From a virus, in IMG/VR virus record IMGVR_UViG_3300028883_000037, positions 38,486 to 102,485 of that record: a stretch of DNA of 64,000 bases; one strand, given 5' to 3'. Numbering within the stretch: position 1 is the stretch's first letter; each line of letters starts with the position of its first letter. Under the pieces are notes generated by a model. It ran no database searches. It saw nothing but the letters and a program-made list of their open reading frames with translations, and was not told the origin of the DNA. Shown piece by piece: positions 24,328 to 33,966 of the stretch. Position numbers and translations under genes: made by a program.

Positions 24328-26136
24328 TTAAGAATTAATTCTTAATTCTTTAAGCACCTCGTTCACCAACGCACACTCACGTAAACGACGCAAATCCCGC
24401 TTAGGCTTAGACTTAAGACGAGGACGTCTCCTATTGTCTTGGGACTCCATAAGACGAAGCTGAGCAGTCAAAACAGAAGGCTCAGCCACAGCATCAAAAG
24501 TTATAATCGAATATCCAGGTTGAACCTCATAACACTCCTCATCGCCCTCTCTAACAAGGTCCATATCACCAACACCACGAGAGCTGATTCCAACCGGGAT
24601 CTTCTTCTCAAACATATAAGCCAATTGTGCGCCATGCGGAGCACGAGCATCATTAAGGATCTCAGATTCACCATATACAGTCTTGCCATCCATCCACAAT
24701 TTTGTTATTAGATGGCATATCTTATCCAAATGAATCTTCGAGTCACAATTACCAGTCCAGAACGAACAACCATTCTGCTCCATATAAAAATTGCCATGCT
24801 CAGTAGTCAAACACCAAATCTTGCCATCATACTGAGATGACCCTATCTGCAAAAAACGATCATCAAGATGGATACCAGTAGTATGAGACAAAGTCAACTG
24901 ATGAAGTGGCTTCTTATTCTCAGCCTTAATTATATGACCAGCAAACTCATAATATTCATTAGTCGCAATCATCGTCCTATAACAACAATGACCAGCTTTG
25001 ACCCAACACTCATGAAGATCATTAATCAACTTTTCAGACACACTAAAAACATTAGAACGACCATGTTTCTGTCTGCCATCACCAAGCTGGAACCAATACA
25101 CTAACTCCTCAAGATATTTCCCATCCAATTGCTTAACATCTTCAGGAATAAACTTAGAATACTTATCTCCAAGTTTTTCCAAATAAGTAGCTAATCGTCT
25201 ATCAAAAGCTCTAAAGCCACGATCAGTCTCTACCCAACTCTTACCAGGAAGGACCTTCTCAAGAAGACCCCTAATCTGATCCTTGTAATCATCTTTAATC
25301 TGACTAATTTCAACCCTATAACTTCTAAGGTTCTTATCCGTCGCTGTAGAATCCCTATGAACACCACCCTCAGCAAGATACAGGCCAAGAAAAGCTGTAA
25401 AGACCTCAGTCGGGATTTGTAGAGGTTCGGACTCGTGTGCATTGGGAGAATCTACGCCAGGAATAATGTAAACTTCCTCATCCTTCCCAATCCATTCTGC
25501 TGTTCTTGGTATACGATGTTTGTTGTATTGTTTACGGTTTTTATAGATGTTATCTGCGGTTGTTTCTAGTTGCTCTTGTACGTGATTCCCATCAGAACGA
25601 GTTACTGTAAGCACCTTGTGTGGTGCTGTGAATTTGGAATCAATATGTCTTCCTTTGAAATGATATACCGTACCACTATAATCTTCGTCAATTACGGCAT
25701 GTACCTTAGAAGGGATCATCTGTCCATTAACTCTGGAATAGACATAATCTCCTTCTTTGATATCATTATAGTCTTTCCATCCAGATGTAGTAAGGACACG
25801 AATCGGCCCATGATCTAAAGTCAGACATGGATGATCCAATTCGCCCAAAACCCTACGCTCATTAACAGGCTTCTGGAGAGACTTCACAGCCTCACGCATA
25901 ACATCCATAGGATAAATGCGCCCATTCTGATTCTTCTCATCAGCAACCTGATAAATCCCCGTCACCTTCATGACGGGGGTCGTCTTAGTCCTGCCATCCA
26001 CATCCTCTTTGATGGTTCCCTTCTTCATATCAACGATCTCTAATTTCCTAGCATCGTTGATCATCTTATAACCATTGGGAATTATACCATTACAGGCTAA
26101 ATCCCGTACCTCGGAGATGGTGTAAAGCTTACGCAT
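24328..26136 (-). CDS. prohead protease (gp21-like) with intein
   Basis: 602 codons. Without the intein the protein is about 242 residues, near the T4 gp21 size. The host halves meet at GELDHP | CDSKIHLDKICHLI, the active-site His region of this serine protease family; SSRGVGDMDL after the intein includes the catalytic Ser. It processes scaffold and capsid proteins inside the prohead. Splicing would be needed to rebuild the His region, so unspliced precursor should be inactive. It lies 11 bases from the acidic gene upstream. Confidence 0.85.
   Translation of the reverse strand: MRKLYTISEVRDLACNGIIPNGYKMINDARKLEIVDMKKGTIKEDVDGRTKTTPVMKVTGIYQVADEKNQNGRIYPMDVMREAVKSLQKPVNERRVLGELDHPCLTLDHGPIRVLTTSGWKDYNDIKEGDYVYSRVNGQMIPSKVHAVIDEDYSGTVYHFKGRHIDSKFTAPHKVLTVTRSDGNHVQEQLETTADNIYKNRKQYNKHRIPRTAEWIGKDEEVYIIPGVDSPNAHESEPLQIPTEVFTAFLGLYLAEGGVHRDSTATDKNLRSYRVEISQIKDDYKDQIRGLLEKVLPGKSWVETDRGFRAFDRRLATYLEKLGDKYSKFIPEDVKQLDGKYLEELVYWFQLGDGRQKHGRSNVFSVSEKLINDLHECWVKAGHCCYRTMIATNEYYEFAGHIIKAENKKPLHQLTLSHTTGIHLDDRFLQIGSSQYDGKIWCLTTEHGNFYMEQNGCSFWTGNCDSKIHLDKICHLITKLWMDGKTVYGESEILNDARAPHGAQLAYMFEKKIPVGISSRGVGDMDLVREGDEECYEVQPGYSIITFDAVAEPSVLTAQLRLMESQDNRRRPRLKSKPKRDLRRLRECALVNEVLKELRINS
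24748..25827 (-). mobile_element. intein in prohead protease, with LAGLIDADG nuclease
   Basis: 360 residues (104-463 of the precursor). It starts with Cys (CLTLDHGPIRVLTTSGW, block A), has FTAPHKVLTV as block B with the conserved His, and ends QNGCSFWTGN before Cys+1. The two LAGLIDADG motifs, AFLGLYLAEG and LVYWFQLGDG, keep acidic residues, so the homing nuclease may be active. The penultimate residue is Gly, where most inteins have His. Confidence 0.9.
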
Positions 26137-26147
26137 TCTTGATCTCC

Positions 26148-29144
26148 TTAGTCCTTCAGAGGACGAGCTAACTTAGCAGCCTTAGTGCCATCATAATCTT
26201 TATCAGAGAAAGTAGGTTTCGGATTCATCTGCTTACCATCACCATCCTTGCGAGCAGCATCCGCACTGTCATGTCCAGAATCCTGGGGCTTACCAATATC
26301 ATTGTCCTCAGAAACCGAACATTCATCTTCCTCACCCTCACCATCTTCCTCACCATCTTCCTCACTCATAGAGCACTCATCAGTCTGAGCAGACCCGTCA
26401 TCCTCATCTTCCGACTCGCCACTCTTCTTAAACTTATGCTTCTCTAAAGCCGGAGGAAGCTTACCCTCGCCAAACTCCTCAGGAGAGGACAACTCATTCT
26501 CCTCATCCTCCTCTTCCTCATCCTCCAACTCCTCTTCCTCACCCTCCAATTCCTCTTCCTCACCCTCCAACTCATCCTCCTCACCTTCAATATAATCTTC
26601 CTGATCATCAAGGAACTCTTCCTTATCCTCAAGATCATCCTGCTCCTGATCAATTAACTCATCCTCATCGCCCATCTCGCCCTCCATATCCCCCATCTCG
26701 CCCTCCATATCCCCCATATCATCAATATCCGGAGGAAGACCACCATCCTCAGCACTATTCAAAGCCTGAACAATCTCATCAATATCCTTATCCGTAACAA
26801 TCGTCACAGCCTTCATCTCTTCCGAGACAGTCCTGCCACGACGAGAAACGGACTCCTCCGTGGCATTCAAAGTAGCACGACCCTTAACAGGCATCGCCAT
26901 CCGGCGTCTCCGAGTACCATCCTTGTACTGATCCTCGGAAGCCTCACCACCACCAGAACCAGCAGACTTGCCATCACTGCTAGTCATAGAAGCCGCAGCA
27001 ATACTCTTACCATCCTGACCATCCATACCATCAGACTTGCCACCAAAACTGCGACCATCACTATCCTGCGTACCACAACCAGTCACACAATCCTGAGGGC
27101 CAATCTTCTCGATATCGACCTTCTTACCACCATCCCCACGACCATCGCTCTTGGTCAAAGAACGCTGAGCAACACCCTTACCACCCTGGACATCCATCTC
27201 ATGCCCAGCTCCGGCAATATTCTCAGCAATACCAAGAGACTCCTCTACCTGAGTATAGATGTCAGCGCCACAAGCCGGGCAAACCGCACCATCCTCAGTA
27301 AGAGCCTCAGCTGGGTCGATATCCCCCTCACTACACTCCGGGCACACAATATTCTCACCAAGACCAGTCTTCTTCGGCGTATCGCCAGAATGACCAGCAT
27401 CCTTCTTCACGTTCATCTCCGGCTCGCCCTGGCAACCCATCGCATCACCCTTGGAGGGCTCTTTCTTGCCCTTCTGACCACCTTCCTTCGTCTGGGTAAC
27501 CTTATTGGGCCAAGTAGAATGGTCTTCGCCAAAGCCATACGAACCGATCTTGACATCTGGGCTATCATAAGCGTACTGATCCTCGCTCATGACCTTGCCT
27601 TCTCTCTCAGCGGACTCTAGAGAAAACTCTTCCTCTTCTTCCTCTTCTTCCCCAGGCTCCGCAAGAACACCAGCCAGATCCTCATCACCAAGATCTTCTT
27701 CCTCGCCCTCTAAGCCTTCATCACCAAACGGCAAATCAGCCCCAGGAGAACCACCAAGACCAAGGTCCTCATCACCGGCCTCATCACCCAGGTCCATATC
27801 ACCGAACTCATCAGGCTCAGCATCTGGCTCAGGAATAGCATCGAAATCGGACAACGTCATCGCATCATCCAGAAGATTCTCGCTAACAGACGCAACAAGC
27901 TCCTCAGCCTCCATGAGCGTCGCATCATCAATCTCATTACCCTGCTCTTCCATACGCATGATCAGGTCTTCAAGAGATTCAGTTAATTCCTCATCTCCAC
28001 CGCCAGAAATAACATCACGCATATCCTTGAGGGCAGTCAGGTAGATCTTAGCCTTTGCAGTGCGTGTATCGACATCTTCGTTAAAGACCATCCCCAGGAA
28101 TATGCCATAATCGCTGGCGAAATTCTTGCTCTCACCAAGAAGCTTGACATTCTTAACCAACGGAGGATATTCTGCCTTACGAGCCGTAAGCTTCCAATCT
28201 TCCAGAATTGTATCGTGGTTGGCTACAGCATTCGTGCGATACATCAAAGTGCCCAAATCGTCGGCCAAACAATGGTTCATACAACCCTGTGCAGCCAACG
28301 CATTACCTACGAGGTCCTGTGTTTCCTGGAGAGTAAGGAGACAAAATTCCTGGGATTCTACAAGGAAGGGCGTCAAATTCTTGATAGCGTTCTTCACACC
28401 TTCTCGACCCTCGGACACCAACGACGCACAATGCTTAATCCTCTTCTGGAAACCATCTGACTTATAAGCCTCTAGAGCAACCTTCTTCATCTTCCTAGCA
28501 ATAATTCTGCGACGTGTAAACTCATTAACAGGAAGCTTAATAGTAGAATTATTAAAAGTTCCCTCAACGATACGCCCTCGGGAAACCTTAACACTACCTT
28601 CTAAAACATCACAAATCTTTTTAATGATTTCAGGTTTTTTGTGTTCGTCAATGACATTAGTACGCATAGGAACAAAACGGTTAATACCATCTCTGGTAGT
28701 GATAATACCATGCTCAGGAATCACGCCTCGCTGGAAGCGAGCCATTGCGATCTTCTTGAAGTGGTTATCAGCTTTTTCGATATCGTCTTGCTTGATGGAT
28801 TCGATGAGTCCGAGCAGGCTCTCTACGTAGTGCTTTTCTTTTTCTTCAGACTCGACCACTCTGACTTCTCTGATGCTCTCTATCTGCACCTGTGAGCGGC
28901 TTTTTTTGTTGATACTGGCGGTGTAGTACTTGCCTGTCGATTGCTCCTGGAATATTAAGTTTTTGGGCTCAAGGGATACGAGCTCCCAGTTTTCGTTGAC
29001 TTTTTTACCCATTTCTCGGATTCTTTCCGAGAATACGGCTACCTGACTTTGTGCGCCTGCGTTTAAACGCCGCAGAAACTTCCTAGCATCCATCTCGACT
29101 ACGGATACTGGTGTCTGTTTCTGATTAGCGATTTTCTTCGACAT
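26148..29144 (-). CDS. large acidic head-region protein, 998 aa
   Basis: Not recognised as a family. Residues 1-400 are basic to neutral and globular. The middle and C-terminal parts are extremely acidic low-complexity, with repeats such as GDMEGEM and ELEGEEEELE, Gly/Ser-rich linkers, and a probable zinc ribbon (CPECSEGD...CPACGAD) near residue 620. Position between portal and prohead protease suggests a prohead core or packaged internal protein; the many Glu could mimic DNA. Third positions on the coding strand change from A/C-rich at the 5' end to G/T-rich further on. Confidence 0.55.
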   Translation of the reverse strand: MSKKIANQKQTPVSVVEMDARKFLRRLNAGAQSQVAVFSERIREMGKKVNENWELVSLEPKNLIFQEQSTGKYYTASINKKSRSQVQIESIREVRVVESEEKEKHYVESLLGLIESIKQDDIEKADNHFKKIAMARFQRGVIPEHGIITTRDGINRFVPMRTNVIDEHKKPEIIKKICDVLEGSVKVSRGRIVEGTFNNSTIKLPVNEFTRRRIIARKMKKVALEAYKSDGFQKRIKHCASLVSEGREGVKNAIKNLTPFLVESQEFCLLTLQETQDLVGNALAAQGCMNHCLADDLGTLMYRTNAVANHDTILEDWKLTARKAEYPPLVKNVKLLGESKNFASDYGIFLGMVFNEDVDTRTAKAKIYLTALKDMRDVISGGGDEELTESLEDLIMRMEEQGNEIDDATLMEAEELVASVSENLLDDAMTLSDFDAIPEPDAEPDEFGDMDLGDEAGDEDLGLGGSPGADLPFGDEGLEGEEEDLGDEDLAGVLAEPGEEEEEEEEFSLESAEREGKVMSEDQYAYDSPDVKIGSYGFGEDHSTWPNKVTQTKEGGQKGKKEPSKGDAMGCQGEPEMNVKKDAGHSGDTPKKTGLGENIVCPECSEGDIDPAEALTEDGAVCPACGADIYTQVEESLGIAENIAGAGHEMDVQGGKGVAQRSLTKSDGRGDGGKKVDIEKIGPQDCVTGCGTQDSDGRSFGGKSDGMDGQDGKSIAAASMTSSDGKSAGSGGGEASEDQYKDGTRRRRMAMPVKGRATLNATEESVSRRGRTVSEEMKAVTIVTDKDIDEIVQALNSAEDGGLPPDIDDMGDMEGEMGDMEGEMGDEDELIDQEQDDLEDKEEFLDDQEDYIEGEEDELEGEEEELEGEEEELEDEEEEDEENELSSPEEFGEGKLPPALEKHKFKKSGESEDEDDGSAQTDECSMSEEDGEEDGEGEEDECSVSEDNDIGKPQDSGHDSADAARKDGDGKQMNPKPTFSDKDYDGTKAAKLARPLKD

Positions 29145-29240
29145 CGCAAAATCCCCTGAGTTAAATGGTTATGTAATCCCTGGAAAATACCAGAATTTTC
29201 AGAGTAAATTTGATTTTAAAGTAGGCTTGAAATAGTGAGA

Positions 29241-32200
29241 TCACTCTGTGGCATAATCAGAGGTGTATTCCTCGACACCCTCGGCAATGGTCCTAGTCAC
29301 CGGTTGAGACATAACAAAGGAATCATCCATTCTCTTAAGAGCAAGCAAATAATCTTCCTTAGCCTCCTCGATGACCTTGGTATCAACACTAACAGGACCA
29401 ATAGACCCCTTCTCAATACCATCAAATTCATTCTTATTAAGGAAGGACTCAACAGACAAACCATAATCCTTTTCCGAATTCGTCTGTTCCTGTATCTTCT
29501 GAGCCTCATAGATAGACTTCATAGTCTCATTTAGAAGCTCCTTCTCATCCTCATCGAGATCCTCTTCCTTGATATCCGGCTCCTTCAAAGCATTATCGCT
29601 GTTAGCCTTCAGAGATAATATTTCATCAGGAGTAAGATCTGTAAATCTCTCAATAATCCATTCTGGAGGAAACCACCCAAGGTCCTTCAAATTACCCATA
29701 ATATTAGACCTGGTATTCCACGTCTCGATACGATACAGCTCATCTATAGCTGAGGCAGCCGTCATATACAGGTCAAACTCACGCATATCGCTCACATCAT
29801 GATTGCGAAGAGCTAGATGCACTAGACAAATCTTCTTAAGACCCAAAACCACTTCACGTTGAATCCACTGAACACTCTTAGCGAACTCAGGAGAAACAGA
29901 AGACAAAGACTTGCCATCAGATTCGGAAGGATCGCCAATACCAACACGGCTAAATGGAATCTTCAAACCAGAAACCATCTTCTTCTTGAAATATTCGATA
30001 TCAGCAATCTTATCCAAATTCTCAGCACCAGGCAGCGTGTCTATGGACGGCCCGGTCCCATCGGGACGCTTTGGCATCCAGAAATCATCTTCCTGTATTA
30101 ACGGATTCCAACGTTCATTAATCTCCCCAGTACCAGGATCTACAAACCTATGCTTCTTCATCTGTCTAGCAAGAAGCTGGATATATTGGGGTACTTGGTG
30201 CGGAGGGATCTGGCCAATTGGAATATTAAAAATTCTCTTTTCAGGAGCGCGGGTCTGATGCGTATAAATTCCGTTATAAATGACATTATGAACGTCATTC
30301 TCGACTGTTACATCATAAACCAGATCTTCTCCGATTTCTTCTACTCCGAGAATTCGTTCGTGTTCTGGTAGTTCTTCTTTTGTAAAATAAAGGACCCACG
30401 ACTCTGTATCTGGCATTGTTCTATTGGTTTTCTTATCTATAATATGTCCACCATCTCGTTTACGATGTGATATTAGGCCAGCAGACCAACCCATTCTATC
30501 AATAAGTTCTTTGAAGTCTTCGACAAGTTTTTCATTACAACATTCTATTGTATGCCCCTCAGTTATGCCACCTTTGAAATATCTGCTATTTCCATCCGCG
30601 TCTAAATAACCATCAATAAATGCAATTTGTATTTTACGTGGTGATCTGTAGACCCAAGATGGTATTCTCTTGTTTTCCGCTCCTTGTATGAAGCCATTAA
30701 TCAACATAAAATCGACAAGATGTTTGGAATAGACGTAATAAGATCCTAGTCTATAATCTTCATCCTGACCAAATGATACTTCCGTAACTATTTTCTCGAA
30801 CAATTGTTTATATTGTTCGTTTATTTCACGGTCATCACCTAGGGCAAAACCAACCTGTTTAATTCGTCCCCTGGTGCTTACGTAACCGTCCCCTATCATG
30901 AAACCAAACCATTTTGCAAAATCCTCATCAGCAACTAATGGAACATTATATTGCCGACAAATTCGCTGAGGAAAATTATAACACCAACCTTTCATATATT
31001 CGAGATTTTGTTTAATATTAATTTCTTGTAAAATAGATTCGGCTAAATCCTTCTCAATATAGGCATGCTCGCTTAAAAAAGCTTTTATTGTGGTATTCGA
31101 GTCCTTCCCTATAGAACAATTTACAGGTTCACTTAGTCTAGCATAAATCGGAACATCCGGGTGTTCTAATTTTATTAATTCTTCGTTTTCTATTCGTGGC
31201 AATAAGAACCTATGACAATAATGCTTAGCACAAGTATTTTCTAGAGTTTTTAAATCTTGTGTATCAACATATTCTAATTTATCATGATAAAGTACACCAT
31301 CTTTCTTATATGGCGATACAACAAGAATAGGATGAGTCGCATTCGTGAATATCTCGCGATGTCGTGAAAATACACGATAAATTTTATGTCTTCCATTACA
31401 AACACAGTTAATGATTTTTGTTGGTTTTTGCTCTATATCCCGATCTAAACAAAAAGCTGTATCGCCGACCTCAATATCTCTAACATGCTTATAACCATCT
31501 GGTGTAGAAACCCTTGTATCTCCACGAACACATACCCTGTAGATGAGGGCTGCATCTTCCATAAGGCGCAACCTCTTATAATCTTTCCGACCTCCATCAA
31601 GAATAGAATTATGAACTACAGCACCATTTGCTACGAAATTATGATAATTGGATTCGACTCCGATATCAAACACTTGCTTATTATCTCTTTTTTCTATTCT
31701 GCTGATACCCTCTACAACAATATTGTCCTTCTCTGGGACTATTATCATATCCCCATGAGACAATTCATTTACTTGCTTATAGACAAGATTATTCCCTTGG
31801 TAAGTCATAACAGGATGATTGGATGTAAGATCTAGTCTCCTGCACGATGTGTGGATGCTATAGGTCTGCTTATACCCATTATCCACAAGATCTATAACTC
31901 TTGTAGGTACATTGTGCATACCATCAAAACTATAGACAATCTCCCCACTACGAATTTCCTCAATCCTCTTTTGCCCATTAGGTGTGTCAACCAGAGTGCC
32001 CTCAATACAACACTTACCATACGGTTCATAAATATTCTCCAAACTGGTCAGACGCATATGCAGCACTTGCCAAGGGTACAAGAATTCAGGCTCGCCGGCA
32101 ACAGCGTTTTGATAATAAAAACCGACTAAATCATCATATTTAGTATGAATTCTAGTAAAATTATAAATGTTCATGAAACGATACCCAGAAACACCATTAC

Positions 32201-32642
32201 GGTGTTTCGTAGGCACAATCTCTGCAGCAAAATCACCAAACTTGCACAAATATCTGATAATAGGACGAATTTCCCTATCAATCATCAGAGTATTATACAG
32301 AAAATCTTCAATTACCTTCTTGACTTTCTTGTTCTTTGCCTTAACCAACACACTGTGCTTGCGTTCTGGGTCAACAAGACTAGACTCATCTGCATAAATA
32401 TCCAAAGCTAGAGAAATTTCCCCAGTCTGGTCCATCATATCATAATCTTTGTAGCGCTCTAACCTGTTAATCTGTAGGTTGGTCTGTTCCAACAAAGCAG
32501 ACTGCCTACCTACATTTAATAATTGACCACCCTGAGTGACCCTCTCAACATCATCTTGGTCGGAATATAGGTTGTCCACCCGATATAGGTTGGCTTGCTT
32601 GAAGTAAGCACGTATCCGATCCCAAAGCTGAAAACTAGGCAT
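29241..32642 (-). CDS. portal protein (gp20-like) with two inteins
   Basis: 1133 codons; the mature protein would be about 572 residues, against about 520 in T4. Extein parts read as a T4-type portal: ENIYEPYGK | SILDGGRKDYKRLRLMEDA...LIYRV | TRAPEKRIFNIPIGQ, then FWMPKRPDGTGP and the long helical C end. The portal forms the dodecameric DNA channel at one head vertex. Both inteins sit within 25 extein residues of each other in the most conserved stretch. Both must splice for a working portal. Confidence 0.9.
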   Translation of the reverse strand: MPSFQLWDRIRAYFKQANLYRVDNLYSDQDDVERVTQGGQLLNVGRQSALLEQTNLQINRLERYKDYDMMDQTGEISLALDIYADESSLVDPERKHSVLVKAKNKKVKKVIEDFLYNTLMIDREIRPIIRYLCKFGDFAAEIVPTKHRNGVSGYRFMNIYNFTRIHTKYDDLVGFYYQNAVAGEPEFLYPWQVLHMRLTSLENIYEPYGKCCIEGTLVDTPNGQKRIEEIRSGEIVYSFDGMHNVPTRVIDLVDNGYKQTYSIHTSCRRLDLTSNHPVMTYQGNNLVYKQVNELSHGDMIIVPEKDNIVVEGISRIEKRDNKQVFDIGVESNYHNFVANGAVVHNSILDGGRKDYKRLRLMEDAALIYRVCVRGDTRVSTPDGYKHVRDIEVGDTAFCLDRDIEQKPTKIINCVCNGRHKIYRVFSRHREIFTNATHPILVVSPYKKDGVLYHDKLEYVDTQDLKTLENTCAKHYCHRFLLPRIENEELIKLEHPDVPIYARLSEPVNCSIGKDSNTTIKAFLSEHAYIEKDLAESILQEINIKQNLEYMKGWCYNFPQRICRQYNVPLVADEDFAKWFGFMIGDGYVSTRGRIKQVGFALGDDREINEQYKQLFEKIVTEVSFGQDEDYRLGSYYVYSKHLVDFMLINGFIQGAENKRIPSWVYRSPRKIQIAFIDGYLDADGNSRYFKGGITEGHTIECCNEKLVEDFKELIDRMGWSAGLISHRKRDGGHIIDKKTNRTMPDTESWVLYFTKEELPEHERILGVEEIGEDLVYDVTVENDVHNVIYNGIYTHQTRAPEKRIFNIPIGQIPPHQVPQYIQLLARQMKKHRFVDPGTGEINERWNPLIQEDDFWMPKRPDGTGPSIDTLPGAENLDKIADIEYFKKKMVSGLKIPFSRVGIGDPSESDGKSLSSVSPEFAKSVQWIQREVVLGLKKICLVHLALRNHDVSDMREFDLYMTAASAIDELYRIETWNTRSNIMGNLKDLGWFPPEWIIERFTDLTPDEILSLKANSDNALKEPDIKEEDLDEDEKELLNETMKSIYEAQKIQEQTNSEKDYGLSVESFLNKNEFDGIEKGSIGPVSVDTKVIEEAKEDYLLALKRMDDSFVMSQPVTRTIAEGVEEYTSDYATE
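30255..31532 (-). mobile_element. intein 2 in portal gene, LAGLIDADG type, ends in Gln
   Basis: 426 residues (371-796), from CVRGDTRVSTPDG to YNGIYTHQ before Thr+1. Block B is FTNATHPILVV. Nuclease motifs WFGFMIGDGY and AFIDGYLDADG keep both acidic residues. The last residue is Gln, where Asn is usual; a minority of known inteins use Gln and still splice. Confidence 0.9.
31608..32012 (-). mobile_element. mini-intein 1 in portal gene
   Basis: 135 residues (211-345), from CCIEGTLVDTPNG to ANGAVVHN before Ser+1. Block B is LTSNHPVMT. There is no room for a nuclease domain, so this copy cannot home by itself. Confidence 0.9.
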
Positions 32643-32670
32643 AAGTATCCACCTCTTATTTTATGTATTT

Positions 32671-33966
32671 TTATTTCAATTTAAGGTGAAACTTGGACAA
32701 AGGAGGCGTTTTGTACTTTCTATAACCATAAGTACTCACAAATTCGGACTCAACCATATGAGCAGAACGAGCCTGATTATACAACGTCTTCTTATGCAAC
32801 TTCCAACCATCCTCATTAACATAGAAATATGAAGGGGCAGTATAACCATCAAAAACCCAATTCGAGGCCCTATAGATCGTACCAGCATGTCCAGCAGAAG
32901 GATCTGAAAAACTAAACAAATAACGAATATTAGAAGGAACCAACTTGACACACCTACTTAGAAAATAAGAAGCAAGATTCTTATTCCTAACAAAAGGAAC
33001 AATAACAAACCTACTCAACTCCATAGCTTCATCCTTCCTGCAATACGATACATAAACCTCCCTACGGATAGGATGAGAAAAAACAGCACCACAAACCAAC
33101 TTATCCCCAATATAACCACCAACATAAAAGCCCCTTCTGCCAAGAGAACCCATATAATGATAATTGCACATCAAATATTGCATTTCATCTTCATTAGCAA
33201 TTTTAATACTTAAATCTTTAAGATCAATTTTCTCTGACTCTTTATAAAAACCAACCCACCTCTTCAACAAAGCTTGCATCTTATTAAAATCAAATAACTG
33301 ATGCTCCCAGACCGTCTTTAACTCATAACCATCGAGCGTAGAAACATACGAACTCTTAGCCTCATCTTTCCTGGCAACATCGGGTCTGCGGTGCACCCAG
33401 TGGCTATTGACTTCTAACAGCAAATCTGTCTCGTCACGATGAATAAGGAAATCGAAAGTATATGGACCCAAAACAACTTGATGCTTATACTCAATATTCA
33501 GAGAATCAAGAATCTCCTGCATCCTTTTCTCGGTATTTGGAGTACTAGTGAGTTGCTTCACTAAGGATACAGCGTGAGCTTTTCTATAATTTTCATCCAT
33601 CCAAGCCTTTTTAGCAGCCTCGGAACACTTCCTCCTGGACTCCACATCCCGTACTGACTCAGAGTGTTTACTGCGGTATTTCTCGTCTTTCCATAATTCT
33701 TGGGACGATTTCTTTCTCTTATCGACATAATCTTTCTTTTCCCATATTTTCTTTTGTATCGTGGAGTGTTTCTTTTTTATGTCTGGTTTATTACAGGCAC
33801 ATTTATAACATAACCAGTCAATATTATTGTTTCTTATGCGTGATTTAACTCTGATGGTTAGGTCTCTGGTCGCATTACAATTATCACATTTGGCTACTAT
33901 TTTAGGACGTTTTTGGGACAGGTCTACGTTGCCGAATTTTTGTTTGGTGAGATTCCAGTCGATCAT
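32671..33966 (-). CDS. zinc ribbon / Vsr-like nuclease / Mom-like DNA modification fusion
   Basis: 431 residues. Cys27, 30, 53 and 56 form a zinc ribbon. Residues 60-140 carry NUMOD-like repeats (SSQELWKDEKYRSKHSES). Residues 145-225 are a Vsr/EDxHD-type nuclease: YTFDFLIH, LLLEVNSHW, then TVWEHQL. Residues 255-425 match the GNAT-like Mom family, which alters adenine in phage DNA: NYHYMGSLG, MELSRFVIVPF, then GTIYRASNWVFDG. The gene lies between portal and terminase, with a 4-base overlap with the terminase stop region. It looks like a free-standing homing gene that also modifies DNA. A paralogue is at 49554-51290. Confidence 0.75.
   Translation of the reverse strand: MIDWNLTKQKFGNVDLSQKRPKIVAKCDNCNATRDLTIRVKSRIRNNNIDWLCYKCACNKPDIKKKHSTIQKKIWEKKDYVDKRKKSSQELWKDEKYRSKHSESVRDVESRRKCSEAAKKAWMDENYRKAHAVSLVKQLTSTPNTEKRMQEILDSLNIEYKHQVVLGPYTFDFLIHRDETDLLLEVNSHWVHRRPDVARKDEAKSSYVSTLDGYELKTVWEHQLFDFNKMQALLKRWVGFYKESEKIDLKDLSIKIANEDEMQYLMCNYHYMGSLGRRGFYVGGYIGDKLVCGAVFSHPIRREVYVSYCRKDEAMELSRFVIVPFVRNKNLASYFLSRCVKLVPSNIRYLFSFSDPSAGHAGTIYRASNWVFDGYTAPSYFYVNEDGWKLHKKTLYNQARSAHMVESEFVSTYGYRKYKTPPLSKFHLKLK

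Noticed and set aside
27589-28044. Ser-rich frame antisense to the acidic protein
   Set aside because: It is the mirror of Glu/Asp codons in the real gene and has no independent support.
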